Source: Pseudomonas sp. H9 (lineage in GTDB: Bacteria > Pseudomonadota > Gammaproteobacteria > Pseudomonadales > Pseudomonadaceae). Taken from it: a stretch of DNA of 64,000 bases. Positions 43,625-53,082 of the stretch are shown here, piece by piece (the stretch's first letter is position 1; each line of letters starts with the position of its first letter). The notes beneath the pieces were generated by a model. It was given only the letters and a program-made list of their open reading frames with translations. It searched no databases and was not told the origin of the DNA. The stretch covers positions 310,001 through 374,000 of the forward strand of contig NZ_SMOK01000047.1 of assembly GCF_004353925.1 (NCBI RefSeq), read 5' to 3'. Position numbers and translations under genes: made by a program.

Positions 43625-44878
43625 CTACCAGAGGGCTAGGGTGTAACCGAGGATGAAGCGGTTTTCGTTGGTGTCGTTGTAGTAGTTGCCTTTGTTTTGC
43701 GCGTTACGCCAACGCACCGAAACACCCTTCAAAGGTCCGCTCTGCACCAGGTAGGAGATATCCAGATCACGTTCCCACTCTCGCCCCTCACCATCGAAGC
43801 CGATGATTTCGGCCTGATCGCCTTTGGCGTAACGCGTGGAGAAGAGCAAGCCCGGTACACCCAGCGCGGCGAAGTCGTAGTCATAACGTGCATGCCAGGC
43901 CCGCTCGCTGGTTTGCGAAAAGTTACTTAACTGGTATTCGGTAAACAGGTAGGTAACCGCGCCGTCGATATAGGTGAACGGCGTACTGCCCAGTTGCTTC
44001 TGATAGCCGCCGCCGATGCTATGGCCGTTCCAGGTCCAGTTCAGCCGGGTAGTCAGGGCGCGGTTATCGACCTTACCGGCCAACCCGGCGCCGTCTTTAT
44101 CGGCATCGAAATAGCGCACGTCGGACTTCAACGTACCGACACCCAGAGCGAAGCTGTTTTTCAGGCCGACATAGTGCTGGCCGTAAATGTCTTCCAGCTG
44201 AGCGTAGTGGTAGCTCACGAGGGTGTCGGGGGTGAGTTTGTAGTCGCCACCGGCGTAGCGAAACCGATCACTGGCCGCGCTACTTTTGTAGGCTTTGTTC
44301 TGCGCTGTCAGGCGCATGTCTTCGTAGTCCGTCGAGTCCCGATCCTTGGCCTGATTGAGCTGACCAAGGCTCAGCGTCAGATCCTTGATGTCACTGGAAA
44401 TGAGTTGAGCACCGTTGAACGACTGCGGAAACAGTCGGCTGGTGTTGGGCTGCAGGGTCGGCAGATTGGGCACCAGATACCCCACACGCAGTTCACTTTT
44501 GGCCAGGCGTGCCTTGCCGGTCACACCAAGCTTGGAATACTCATCGTATGCGCGTTTGTCGCTGCCGCGGTTCAGCAAGCCGGTACCGGAGCGATCAGGA
44601 CTGGAATCGAGCTTTATCCCCAGCATGCCGACGGTGTCCACACCGAAACCGACAACACCTTCGGTATACCCGGACTTTACGTCGAGGATAAAACCTTGTG
44701 CCCACTCCTCACGCTTGGACTGCGTGGACTCTTCGCGATAATCACGGTTGAAGTAGTAGTTCTTCATGTCCAGTGATGCGCTGCTGTCCTTGATGAATTC
44801 GGCCTGAGCCATACCCGGCAGACAGCCGCTACCGACAACGCTCAGGCCGGTCATTAATTGAGTCAGGGATTTGTTCAT
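43625..44878 (-). CDS. OprD-family outer-membrane porin
   Basis: 417 residues starting 'MNKSLTQLMTGLSVVGSGC', with a signal peptide ending 'GMAQA|EFIKDSSAS'. The OprD signature 'SASLDMKNYYFNRDYREE' follows directly, then 'EWAQGFILDVKSGYTEGVVGFG' and 'LRVGYLVPNLPTL'. The end '...NRFILGYTLALW' is an aromatic barrel terminus. OprD (OccD/OccK) channels take up basic amino acids, peptides or carboxylates. CAGGAG site before the ATG at 44878. Linked to a dipeptide-type ABC importer 111 bases upstream. Confidence 0.9.
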   Translation of the reverse strand: MNKSLTQLMTGLSVVGSGCLPGMAQAEFIKDSSASLDMKNYYFNRDYREESTQSKREEWAQGFILDVKSGYTEGVVGFGVDTVGMLGIKLDSSPDRSGTGLLNRGSDKRAYDEYSKLGVTGKARLAKSELRVGYLVPNLPTLQPNTSRLFPQSFNGAQLISSDIKDLTLSLGQLNQAKDRDSTDYEDMRLTAQNKAYKSSAASDRFRYAGGDYKLTPDTLVSYHYAQLEDIYGQHYVGLKNSFALGVGTLKSDVRYFDADKDGAGLAGKVDNRALTTRLNWTWNGHSIGGGYQKQLGSTPFTYIDGAVTYLFTEYQLSNFSQTSERAWHARYDYDFAALGVPGLLFSTRYAKGDQAEIIGFDGEGREWERDLDISYLVQSGPLKGVSVRWRNAQNKGNYYNDTNENRFILGYTLALW

Positions 44879-44946
44879 ATTGTTGGCTCCTGGCAGATCA
44901 ATGGTTAAGGGTGGTTTTTGTTTTTTTTGGACATGGCTTCGCCGTT

Positions 44947-44969
44947 CGCGCAAATCATCGATTTGCGCG
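44947..44969. repeat. 10-bp perfect inverted repeat between ABC ATPase and OprD genes
   Basis: cgcgcaaatc-atc-gatttgcgcg forms a tight hairpin in the 111-base gap between the fused ATPase and the porin. No T-tract on either side, so it is probably an mRNA-processing or stability element, or an operator. Confidence 0.6.
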
Positions 44970-44989
44970 TCGGTGTTGCGGTTGTCGGG

Positions 44990-46639
44990 TTACATCACTG
45001 CGGGCATGGGGTTGGGCCGTATGCGATAGCCGCCGCCTTCAAGTTTTTCCAGAGGGCTGGCAGCAGCCAGCAGTTTTCGCGTGTAGGGGTGTTGCGGCCG
45101 ATCGAAGACGTCTTCACGCGCGCCGATCTCCACCACCTTGCCCTGGCTCATGACCGCGACCCGATGGGCAATCCGCTCGACGGCCGCCAGATCGTGGGAG
45201 ATGAACAGACAGGCGAAGCCATACTGCGCCTGCAGCCGCTCGAACAACTCCAGAATCTGTTTCTGGATGGTCATGTCCAACGCCGAGATCGGCTCGTCAG
45301 CGATCACCAGTCGCGGGTGACGCACTAACGCGCGACCGATCGCTACACGCTGGCGTTGACCGCCCGAAAGTTGATGTGGGAAGCGTTCAACGAAGTGCTC
45401 GGCCAGACCAACATCGATCAAGGTTTTGCGCACACGCTCGCGCCGTTGCTGCGCATTGAGGCTGTGTTCATGACGCAGCGGCTCAGCGAGGATTTCGCCG
45501 ATTTTCATCCGCGGATCCAGGGAGGAAAACGGGTCCTGGAAAATCATCTGGCAGTGCAGACGATGCTCACGATTACCGGCCTTGAGGATGTCGACGCCTT
45601 CGAAGCGAATCGCTCCTTCGCAGGGCTTCACCAGGCCGACCACCGCGCGCCCGAGCGTGGTTTTACCCGAACCGCTGCCGCCCACCAAGGCCAGGGTTTC
45701 ACCCGGTGCGATGGTCAGGCTGGCCGAATGCACGACCCGTTTGTACTGGCTACGGCCCCAGAAATTGCGCGGGCCGGGATGTTCGATGCACACCCCTTCC
45801 ACCTCCAGCAGCGGGCGCTCGCTCGCTGGCAACGGCACCAGGTCGCCACGTCGAGGCAAAGCCTCCAGCAACTGCCGGGTGTACTCAGCCTGCGGGGCCA
45901 GCAGAATGCGTTCGATGCTGCCTTGCTCCACTGCCCGGCCATCACGCATCACTACTACCTTATGGGCATAGCGCGCTACCAGCGACAGATCGTGACTGAT
46001 GAACAGGATGGCCGTGTTTTCCTCACGGGTCAGTTCCAGCATCAACTTGAGTACATCCAGCTGCGCCAGACAATCCAGTGCCGTGGTCGGCTCATCGGCA
46101 ATCAACAGCGCCGGGCGCAGCAACATCACCGAGGCCAACATGATGCGCTGGCGCATGCCCCCGGAGAACTCATGAGGGTAAGCCGCCAGGCAACGCTCGG
46201 CGTCGGCGATGCCGATGTGGCCAAGCATTTTCAGCGAACGCTGGCGAATCTCTTCCTCGCTCAAGTCGGTGTGCAAGCGCAGACCTTCAGCCATCTGCTG
46301 GCCGATGGTCAGCGACGGGTTCAGCGACACCATCGGTTCCTGGAACACCATGCCGATCTTTGCGCCACGGATCTTGCGCATCGCTTCGGGCGTCAAGGCA
46401 TCGAGGTCTTGCCCCTGAAAACGCACCGCGCCACCACACTGCTCCAACGGAGGCGGCAGCAACCCGATGGCAGCACGCGCCGCCATGGTTTTGCCGCTAC
46501 CTGACTCCCCCACCAGCGCGACGATTTCACCAGGCGCGATGGTGAAACTCAGATCGTTCACCGCCAACGCGCCGTCCTGACCGACCCGAATCTTCAGGTT
46601 TTCCACGGCCAACAAACTATCCGATGCTGCCATGATCAT
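44990..46639 (-). CDS. Fused dipeptide/oligopeptide ABC transporter ATPase (DppD-DppF type)
   Basis: 549 residues carrying two complete ATPase domains. First: Walker A 'GESGSGKT' (~residues 41-48), signature 'FSGGMRQR', Walker B 'ALLIADEPTTALD'. Second: Walker A 'GGSGSGKT' (~320), signature 'LSGGQRQR', Walker B 'LVIADEPISALD'. The Opp/Dpp C-terminal extension occurs after each half. It powers the permeases encoded just upstream; the ATG overlaps the DppC-like stop by 4 bases. A second Met two codons in is an equally possible start. Confidence 0.9.
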   Translation of the reverse strand: MIMAASDSLLAVENLKIRVGQDGALAVNDLSFTIAPGEIVALVGESGSGKTMAARAAIGLLPPPLEQCGGAVRFQGQDLDALTPEAMRKIRGAKIGMVFQEPMVSLNPSLTIGQQMAEGLRLHTDLSEEEIRQRSLKMLGHIGIADAERCLAAYPHEFSGGMRQRIMLASVMLLRPALLIADEPTTALDCLAQLDVLKLMLELTREENTAILFISHDLSLVARYAHKVVVMRDGRAVEQGSIERILLAPQAEYTRQLLEALPRRGDLVPLPASERPLLEVEGVCIEHPGPRNFWGRSQYKRVVHSASLTIAPGETLALVGGSGSGKTTLGRAVVGLVKPCEGAIRFEGVDILKAGNREHRLHCQMIFQDPFSSLDPRMKIGEILAEPLRHEHSLNAQQRRERVRKTLIDVGLAEHFVERFPHQLSGGQRQRVAIGRALVRHPRLVIADEPISALDMTIQKQILELFERLQAQYGFACLFISHDLAAVERIAHRVAVMSQGKVVEIGAREDVFDRPQHPYTRKLLAAASPLEKLEGGGYRIRPNPMPAVM

Positions 46640-47520
46640 TTCTTCATCCGAGGGTCGAGGCGATCGCGCAGCGCATCGCCGGAAAGGTTAAAGGCCAACA
46701 ACGACAGGGCGATCAACACACCAGGAAACAACCCGAGCCAGCTGGCAGTGGCAATGTACGGGCGGCTCGCGGCAAGCATGTTGCCCCAGGTTGCTGCTGG
46801 TGGCGGCACACCGAGTCCGAGGAAACTCAGGGAGCTTTCCGCGAGAATGGCCCAACCGAACATGCTTGTGGCGAGCACGCAAATCGGCGCCACACAGTTA
46901 GGTGCAATGTGACGCAGCATGGTGTACAGCTCCGAGTTGCCGATCACCCGCGACGCCTCGACAAACTCTTTCTCACGCAGCGACAACACTGTGCCGCGCA
47001 CCACTCGCACCACCGATGGGGTATACGCCAGGCTCAATGCGAGGACGATGCCATACAGACTCGGCCCGATAATCGCCATCAAGCCGAGCGCCAGCAGGAT
47101 GCCGGGGAATGCCAGCAAGGCGTCGTTGATCATCATCAGGATGCGATCGACCCAGCCGCGCAGGAAGCCGGCGAGCAACCCCAGGAAAGTACCGGCGATG
47201 ACCGCCAGGCTGACGGTCAGCCAGCTGATCCACAGACTGGTATGCGCACCGATCATTAGACGACTGAGCACGTCACGTCCGTATTCGTCCGTGCCCAGCC
47301 AATGCTCGAACGAAGGCGCTTGCAAACGTGCCATCAGGTTCAACGCCAGCGGATCGGACGGTGTCCACACCAGCCCCAGCAGCGCCATGGCCATCAACAG
47401 TACCAGCAGACCGCTTCCGACCATGCCGTTCAACGGCATCCGCCTGCGTGAGCGCTGGCGCGGTGCAGCAACCGGTGGAACGGCAACGGTGCTGGTGGGA
47501 GGAAAGACCGGCTTGTTCAT
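46636..47520 (-). CDS. ABC transporter permease, DppC type
   Basis: 294 residues. Six hydrophobic helices with the OppC-type N-terminal segment and the EAA loop 'EFVEASRVIGNSELYTMLRH' before 'PNCVAPICVLATSMFGWAIL'. 'WLGTDEYGRDVLSRLMIGAH' is the diagnostic DppC/OppC motif. Pairs with the DppB-like permease, overlapping its stop by 4 bases and the ATPase start by 4 bases. Confidence 0.92.
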   Translation of the reverse strand: MNKPVFPPTSTVAVPPVAAPRQRSRRRMPLNGMVGSGLLVLLMAMALLGLVWTPSDPLALNLMARLQAPSFEHWLGTDEYGRDVLSRLMIGAHTSLWISWLTVSLAVIAGTFLGLLAGFLRGWVDRILMMINDALLAFPGILLALGLMAIIGPSLYGIVLALSLAYTPSVVRVVRGTVLSLREKEFVEASRVIGNSELYTMLRHIAPNCVAPICVLATSMFGWAILAESSLSFLGLGVPPPAATWGNMLAASRPYIATASWLGLFPGVLIALSLLAFNLSGDALRDRLDPRMKK

Positions 47521-48458
47521 AGCTTGACCCTGGGATCGAAGAGCGGATAAAGAAGATCAACCAACAAGTTGACCAGCACGTAGACAAAGGTCACCAGCAG
47601 CAGGCAGCCCTGCAACACCGGGTAGTCTCGTGCATAGATCGAGTCGACCATCAGGCGCCCCAGGCCCGGCAAGGTGAACACGGTTTCCAGCACCGCAATG
47701 CCGCCGAGCAGGTTGCCGAGAATCAAACCGATCAGTGTCAGCGTGGGTGCAAAGGCATTGCGCAAGGCGTGACGCCACAACACCGCGCGCTCCGACAGAC
47801 CCTTGGCCCGCGCATGGGTGATGTACTCCAGACGCAGCACTTCGACCGCACTGGCACGCGCCATGCGGGTGATCGCGCCGAGTTCGACCAGGGTCAGGGT
47901 GACAATCGGCAGGATGATGTAGGTGAGCGCCTGCCAAGGGGCATCGTTGAACGCGACATACCCCACCACCGGCACCCAGCCCAGCTTGATCCCGAAGCCG
48001 TACAGCAGTAGCAGTCCCAACCAGAAGCTGGGGATCGACAGCAACAACGTCGCACCAGCAACCACACTGAAGTCCAGACCACTGTTCTGTTTCCAGGCTG
48101 CGAGCAAACCCAGAGGGACAGCGATCAGCGCCGCGATCAACACCGAGACCAGAACGATGCTCGCGCTAACGCTGAAACGGTCGAGGAGCAATGGCAGCAC
48201 TGCCTGATTGGTGGTGATGGAAAAACCCAGATCACCACCAAGCACTGCTTTCAACCAGATCATGAACTGTATGACCATCGGCTGATCCAGACCGAGCGCC
48301 TCACGGGTTGCCGCCAGGCTCTGAGCGTCGGCCATATCGCCGAGCATCAGCAGTGCCGGATCACCCGGCACCATGCGGATGATGGCAAACACCATCAAGG
48401 CAATCAGTAACAACGTCGGCAACGACATCGCCAGACGTTGCAGGATGAAGCGCATCAT
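47517..48458 (-). CDS. ABC transporter permease, DppB type
   Basis: 313 residues starting 'MMRFILQRLAMSLPTLLLIA', the standard DppB/OppB opening, with six helices. 'PGDPALLMLGDMADAQSLAA' is the periplasmic loop and 'MARASAVEVLRLEYITHARAKGLSE' the coupling EAA loop. The start at 48458 (GAGGTCC upstream) lies 2 bases after the solute-binding protein stop; a longer upstream frame overlaps that gene and is rejected. Confidence 0.92.
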   Translation of the reverse strand: MMRFILQRLAMSLPTLLLIALMVFAIIRMVPGDPALLMLGDMADAQSLAATREALGLDQPMVIQFMIWLKAVLGGDLGFSITTNQAVLPLLLDRFSVSASIVLVSVLIAALIAVPLGLLAAWKQNSGLDFSVVAGATLLLSIPSFWLGLLLLYGFGIKLGWVPVVGYVAFNDAPWQALTYIILPIVTLTLVELGAITRMARASAVEVLRLEYITHARAKGLSERAVLWRHALRNAFAPTLTLIGLILGNLLGGIAVLETVFTLPGLGRLMVDSIYARDYPVLQGCLLLVTFVYVLVNLLVDLLYPLFDPRVKL

Positions 48459-48460
48459 GC

Positions 48461-50017
48461 TCAGGACCTCTCGGCTTGCAGATTGACCGTCCACAGCCGA
48501 GGCTTGGACACCGGCCACGGACGAAGCCCTTGCACATATTGGCGATGCGCCGAAATCGAGTTGCCGTTGTACATCACGATCATCGGAACATCCTGGATCA
48601 TCTGTTGATGAAGGCGATCGAACAGCGCCTGGCGCTTGCTTGGGTCAGACTCACGCATGGCCTCGGCCAGCCATCCCCGGGCTTGCGGGTTGTCCCAGAC
48701 TTTGCGCGGTTCCTTGTCCTTGTCGCCGGTGACCGAGTCGAAACTCAGCGCCGGATCCAGGCGCTCGGAGTACGGGAAGGCCATCATCTGGTAGTTACCC
48801 GTCTGATAACGCTCCAACTGAGTGCCCCACTCCAGGGTTTCCAGCTCAAGGTTGATTCCGCTCTCCTTGGCCATGGCTTGGGTAAACACGCCCATGTCAA
48901 AAATCGCGGGATAACGCTTGTTCACCAGGAGTTTGATCGGCTGGCCTTTATAACCGGCTTCGGCCAGCAGGCGACGGGCCTTCACAGGGTCAAAGCCATA
49001 GCCCTGGTCCTGTACGGCCTGATGGTATTCGCTACCCACCGCCACCATCGAGGCATTGGCCTTGGAGCGACTGTTGGTCAGAGCAGCGACGATTTGCGAG
49101 GTGTCCAGTGAATAGGCGATGGCCTCACGTAAACGCACATCCTTGAGCATCGGATCACGCGTTTGAAACAACAAGGCATTGATCGACATGGTGCCGCTGG
49201 ACGAGATCTTCACGCCCGGTATCTGGGCCAACTCGTTGGCGTCCAGTGGCGTGACGTCTACCAGCATGTCGACGTTCTTCGACAACAGCGCAGCCTTGGC
49301 CGCCGCCGCATCGGGAATGACCATGAACTTGATGCGATCGACCGTGGTTGACTTGTTGCCGGTGTAGCCATCGGGACCAGCTTCGTCACGCGGGGTGTAA
49401 CCGTCGAAGCGCAGCAGCTCGACCGACTGCGCCGGTTTCCACTCACCCAGCTTGAAAGGCCCGGTGCCGATCGGTGCATTCCAGGCACCATTCACGACCG
49501 AGTCGGGGTGCAGGATGCCGCTGCCGCCACACTCCGGCAAGGCCGAGTTGGCCAGGAACAGGCCGCTGGGTTTTTCGAGGGTGAACACCACGGTCAGGGG
49601 ATCGGGAGCGGCAATATCGACCACTTTGGTGCCGCTACTGCCATCGAACGCGCCGAGGCAACGCCATTGCGTTTTCGGGTCCAGGTAGCGGCGCCAGGTC
49701 CACAACACTTCGGCGGACGTCAACGGCGCACCATTCTGAAACTTCACGCCTTCACGCAAATGGAAGGTGTAGCGCAAACCGTCTTCGGATACCTGTACAT
49801 CCTTGGCCAGCAGCGGTCCGACGCTGACATCTTCGCGAAAGGCCACCAGCCCTTCGGTCAGATGCAGGATCACCGCATCCGAGTTGGTGTCACGGTTAAC
49901 ACCCGGGTTAGTGCTGCGGATATCAGCGTTCAACGCCACCGTCAGCGTGTTGTCTGCCCAGGCGTTGGCTGTCAGTGCTGCTGAGAGGCCACCGGCCAGA
50001 AGAAAAGCTTTGTTCAT
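48461..50017 (-). CDS. Periplasmic peptide-type solute-binding protein (SBP_bac_5)
   Basis: 518 residues starting 'MNKAFLLAGGLSAALTANA', with a signal peptide cut near 'NAWA|DNTLTVALN'. 'LAKDVQVSEDGLRYTFHLRE' and 'GVKFQNGAPLTSAEVLWTWRRYLDP' are the DppA/OppA family core. First gene of the ABC operon (DppA-B-C-fused DF-OprD). Ligand unknown; dipeptides, opines and acyl-amino acids are all known for the family. AAAGG precedes the ATG at 50017. Confidence 0.92.
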   Translation of the reverse strand: MNKAFLLAGGLSAALTANAWADNTLTVALNADIRSTNPGVNRDTNSDAVILHLTEGLVAFREDVSVGPLLAKDVQVSEDGLRYTFHLREGVKFQNGAPLTSAEVLWTWRRYLDPKTQWRCLGAFDGSSGTKVVDIAAPDPLTVVFTLEKPSGLFLANSALPECGGSGILHPDSVVNGAWNAPIGTGPFKLGEWKPAQSVELLRFDGYTPRDEAGPDGYTGNKSTTVDRIKFMVIPDAAAAKAALLSKNVDMLVDVTPLDANELAQIPGVKISSSGTMSINALLFQTRDPMLKDVRLREAIAYSLDTSQIVAALTNSRSKANASMVAVGSEYHQAVQDQGYGFDPVKARRLLAEAGYKGQPIKLLVNKRYPAIFDMGVFTQAMAKESGINLELETLEWGTQLERYQTGNYQMMAFPYSERLDPALSFDSVTGDKDKEPRKVWDNPQARGWLAEAMRESDPSKRQALFDRLHQQMIQDVPMIVMYNGNSISAHRQYVQGLRPWPVSKPRLWTVNLQAERS

Positions 50018-50566
50018 ATCAGGAACCTTTGGCTGTCGGCCCGGACGCTGGCAGGACCTCAAAACAAAGGTACGGCCGGGCACATGTTGTTTTTCTTGTT
50101 TTGGCTCTGCCGGACGCCTGTCCGGTGGAGGTTTCTTTTTTGCTGTCGTTGTTGTTTTCGTGTGTGTCCAGCGCTGCGATGAGTCGATCCGAAGTGGTTC
50201 ACGTTGATGGGGCGGATCTTAGGGGGGTGATGAGGTGGTTGAGAAGAACGTATCGGATGATCGTGTTCGGTATTTCCGGCCACCCACTGTCCCTCGATAA
50301 GAGCGCGCTTGCTGTAGGAGCGGGCTTGCCCTGCGACTGCGGTTTGTCTGGCACATTGCATCGCGGGGCAAGCCCGCTCCTACAGCAGGGCTGCACCCAC
50401 CGTTCACTGGTCTGATGGCCAATCAAGACAATGCCCGGGTCGTCCGTGAACGATCACTTTTTTCGATCACGATCACCTGGAGCGGTACGCCTTACGGGCA
50501 TCGGTTCGGATAAGCTTCGGGCAAATCGATCATCGCCTTGCCCACTTCTCCGGAGGCTAATGCCCC
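50018..50566. promoter_or_regulatory. 549-bp divergent regulatory region between the ABC operon and the LysR gene
   Basis: No gene. The left part is pyrimidine-rich on the plus strand (50090-50165) and must hold the ABC-operon promoter. A REP pair occupies 50313-50385. Near 50451-50476 'cgatcacttttttcgatcacgatcac' (read in pieces) has three gatcac/cgatca repeats, a plausible LysR-type operator next to the LysR start. Confidence 0.5.
50313..50385. repeat. REP inverted pair in a divergent promoter region
   Basis: Two inverted REP cores ~25 bases apart. Unlike most other copies here, it lies between divergent genes rather than at gene 3' ends. Confidence 0.88.
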
Positions 50567-51484
50567 ATGACGCTGACTCACCTTCGTGCCTTCTGTTCGG
50601 TCGTCGACAAAGGCAGCTTTCGTTCGGCAGCACGGCAATTGGGTGTTGCCCAGAGTACCTTGACGCAATCGATACAGACCCTTGAAAAAGAACTGGGGGT
50701 CATCCTGCTGGCCCGCTCCAATCAGGGCATCAACCTGACCCCGGCCGGCGAAAGTTTCCTGATCCGCGCCCGCTCGATCACCCTGGACTGCGATCGTGCC
50801 TTGCAAGACGTTCAGCATTGGAAAGGTGAACCTGAAGGGCAGATTGCCCTGGGCGTCACCGCAGAGCCGTTGGCCGAGCTACTGATGCCGGTCTTCAGCA
50901 GCTTCACACGTAAGTTTCCCAAAGTGCAGGTTCACGTTGCCAGTGGTTCGACGAAGATGCTGATCGAGAAAATCCGCGATGGCCGCCTCGACTTCGCCCT
51001 GTGCCCATTGGCCCCCAATGTCACCGACATCGACCTGACCATCGAGCGACTCTACAGCTCGGATGCCAGCATCATTGCGCGCAAGGGCCATCCACAAGCG
51101 CAGGCCCGTTCGGTGCGTGAGTTAACCGACTGCCAATGGATCAGCGTACGGCCCGCTGGTGTGGTGGGCGGGGCCGAGAACCGCTTGATCGAGTTGTTCA
51201 GGGCGCAAGGCTTGCCACCGCCGAAGATCGCCATCACCGCTGACTCATTGCTGGAGATCCTCCATATCGTCTCCGAGTCAGATTACCTGACCATTGAACC
51301 GCGCATGCTGCCCACAATGAAGCTGTTTTCTTCGTCACTGATCACCATCCCGATCCACGAGCCACTGGCCTCGCGTGATGTCTGCATGATCAGCCGCCGC
51401 TCTTCACCGTTCACCCAGGTCACGCAGGAACTGACCAGCATGCTGATTTCCTATTCGCGTCTGGTCCATCGAACCAAAGGCTGA
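50567..51484 (+). CDS. LysR-type transcriptional regulator
   Basis: 305 residues starting 'MTLTHLRAFCSVVDKGSFRS'. Helix-turn-helix 'SFRSAARQLGVAQSTLTQSIQTLEKELG', then an effector domain with 'VHVASGSTKMLIEKIRDGRLDFALCPL'. GGAGG precedes the ATG. It lies divergent to the ABC-OprD operon and 54 bases ahead of the S12 hydrolase on the same strand, so it may control both arms of the locus. Confidence 0.9.
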   Translation: MTLTHLRAFCSVVDKGSFRSAARQLGVAQSTLTQSIQTLEKELGVILLARSNQGINLTPAGESFLIRARSITLDCDRALQDVQHWKGEPEGQIALGVTAEPLAELLMPVFSSFTRKFPKVQVHVASGSTKMLIEKIRDGRLDFALCPLAPNVTDIDLTIERLYSSDASIIARKGHPQAQARSVRELTDCQWISVRPAGVVGGAENRLIELFRAQGLPPPKIAITADSLLEILHIVSESDYLTIEPRMLPTMKLFSSSLITIPIHEPLASRDVCMISRRSSPFTQVTQELTSMLISYSRLVHRTKG

Positions 51485-51538
51485 ACCAACGCCTGCGCCC
51501 ACTTATCAACTCACTTAACGCCAAAGAGACCTGCACTC

Positions 51539-53014
51539 ATGCCTGCACTGCGTGACGCGTTGCCCGACTCTGTTCCAACAGCCCATGACGGACTGCTCCG
51601 CGCGACGGCCAGCGAGACCGGAGTCGATCCCGATCGGCTCATCGCCTTTCTCGACGACGTCGCGGATGCCGGGCTGGATCTGCATGGCATGATCCTGCAC
51701 CGCCACGGCAACGTCGCGGCCGAAGGCTGGAAGTGGCCCTACACCGCAGACCGCCCTCGAATCCTTCATTCAGTCGCGAAGAGCTTTACCGCATGCGCCA
51801 TTGGCCTGGCGGTCGACGAAGGCCTGCTACAACTCAGCGACACCGTCGTCTCGTTTTTTCCAGAGCATTTGCCGAAGCACACCGACCCTCGCTTGCCGAG
51901 CATGACCGTCGAACACCTGCTGACCATGCGCACAGGTCATCAGTCCAACACCTCAGGATCAGTGTGGCGCTCTATCGACAGCAGCTGGATTACCGAATTC
52001 TTCAAGATCCCGCTGGTCAACGAGCCCGGCACTCAGTACGTCTACACCAGTGCTGCCAGCTACATGCTGTCGGCTATCGTCAGCAAGGTCAGTGGCCAGA
52101 CCCTGCATGATTACCTGCGCCCGCGCCTGTTCGAACCGCTGGGCATCACCGACGAACACTGGGCCATCGGCCCCGACGGGATCAACCCAGGTGGCAATGG
52201 GCTGACCGCCACGCCAGCATCCATGCTCAAGCTCGGCATCCTGCATGCGCAGGACGGGGTTTGGGAGGGGCGTCGTATCTTGTCGAGCGATTGGGTGCAA
52301 GCCGCGACTCGCCCACAAGGCGGGCAGGACAGCAAGTATGGCTACCACTGGGCTATCAAACCCCAGGGGGCCTACTGCGCCGTCGGCGTTTTCGTACAAA
52401 TGGCGATCGTTTTCCCGAGCTCCGGCGCAACTCTGGCGCTGGTCGGTGCGATGAAGAACTCAGCGCAGATTATTCCGCACATAGAGCGGCACTTCCCGGC
52501 GGCATTTCTCGACACCCGCCAACCGGCAGGTGAAGCGGACAAACGTCTGCAGCAACGCCTCGATGCAATGCGCCAGGTTCCAGCGCTCGACTCCCTGGCG
52601 GCCTCACCGTTTAGCACAACGGCCACTGTCGAGGCCGAGGTGGAAGACAACGACCTTGGCGTCACTCGACTGACGTTTGCCTTTACAGCAGACACGCTAG
52701 CCATCGAGCTGACCGACAGCACCGGCACACACCGTATCGTCAACGGCCTGAACCGCTGGCATCAGGGCACCACCGATATGCCTGGCAGCGAGCTGCACCA
52801 TGGTTACACCCTCACCGACGAAGCCGTGGTTGCCGGTGCCCGTTGGCTCGACCCGAGCACTCTGGAAATGCAATGGATCTATGTCGCCAGTGCCTTCCGT
52901 GACACCGTCCGCTGCGCCTTTACAGAAGAGGGACTGACTTGGGAACGCACGGTCAATGTGAACAGCGGAGCGCTTGCTCAGCCACTGCTGCGTGGCCGTT
53001 GGCGGCATGTCTGA
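51539..53014 (+). CDS. S12-family serine hydrolase (beta-lactamase/esterase fold)
   Basis: 491 residues. Nucleophile motif S-x-x-K at Ser78-Lys81 ('LHSVAKSFTACAIGLAV') and Y-x-S at Tyr169-Ser171 ('QYVYTSAASYML'), as in EstB-type esterases and 6-aminohexanoate-dimer hydrolase. A C-terminal ~130-residue lipocalin-like extension follows the catalytic domain. No signal peptide, so cytoplasmic. It probably hydrolyses an amide or ester bond of the imported compound. Between a LysR gene and an aconitase gene on the same strand; the intergenic gap to aconitase is ~68 bases. Confidence 0.85.
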   Translation: MPALRDALPDSVPTAHDGLLRATASETGVDPDRLIAFLDDVADAGLDLHGMILHRHGNVAAEGWKWPYTADRPRILHSVAKSFTACAIGLAVDEGLLQLSDTVVSFFPEHLPKHTDPRLPSMTVEHLLTMRTGHQSNTSGSVWRSIDSSWITEFFKIPLVNEPGTQYVYTSAASYMLSAIVSKVSGQTLHDYLRPRLFEPLGITDEHWAIGPDGINPGGNGLTATPASMLKLGILHAQDGVWEGRRILSSDWVQAATRPQGGQDSKYGYHWAIKPQGAYCAVGVFVQMAIVFPSSGATLALVGAMKNSAQIIPHIERHFPAAFLDTRQPAGEADKRLQQRLDAMRQVPALDSLAASPFSTTATVEAEVEDNDLGVTRLTFAFTADTLAIELTDSTGTHRIVNGLNRWHQGTTDMPGSELHHGYTLTDEAVVAGARWLDPSTLEMQWIYVASAFRDTVRCAFTEEGLTWERTVNVNSGALAQPLLRGRWRHV

Positions 53015-53082
53015 ACGACACACGTGACTCAACACCTCATCTCAGTGCGCTACCTCTTCACCCGCCAGGAGCTTTGCGAGAC

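Noticed and set aside
44990..46639. Gene fusion error in the ABC ATPase
   Set aside because: Two-domain DppDF/YejF-type fused ATPases are a normal variant; both halves are intact.
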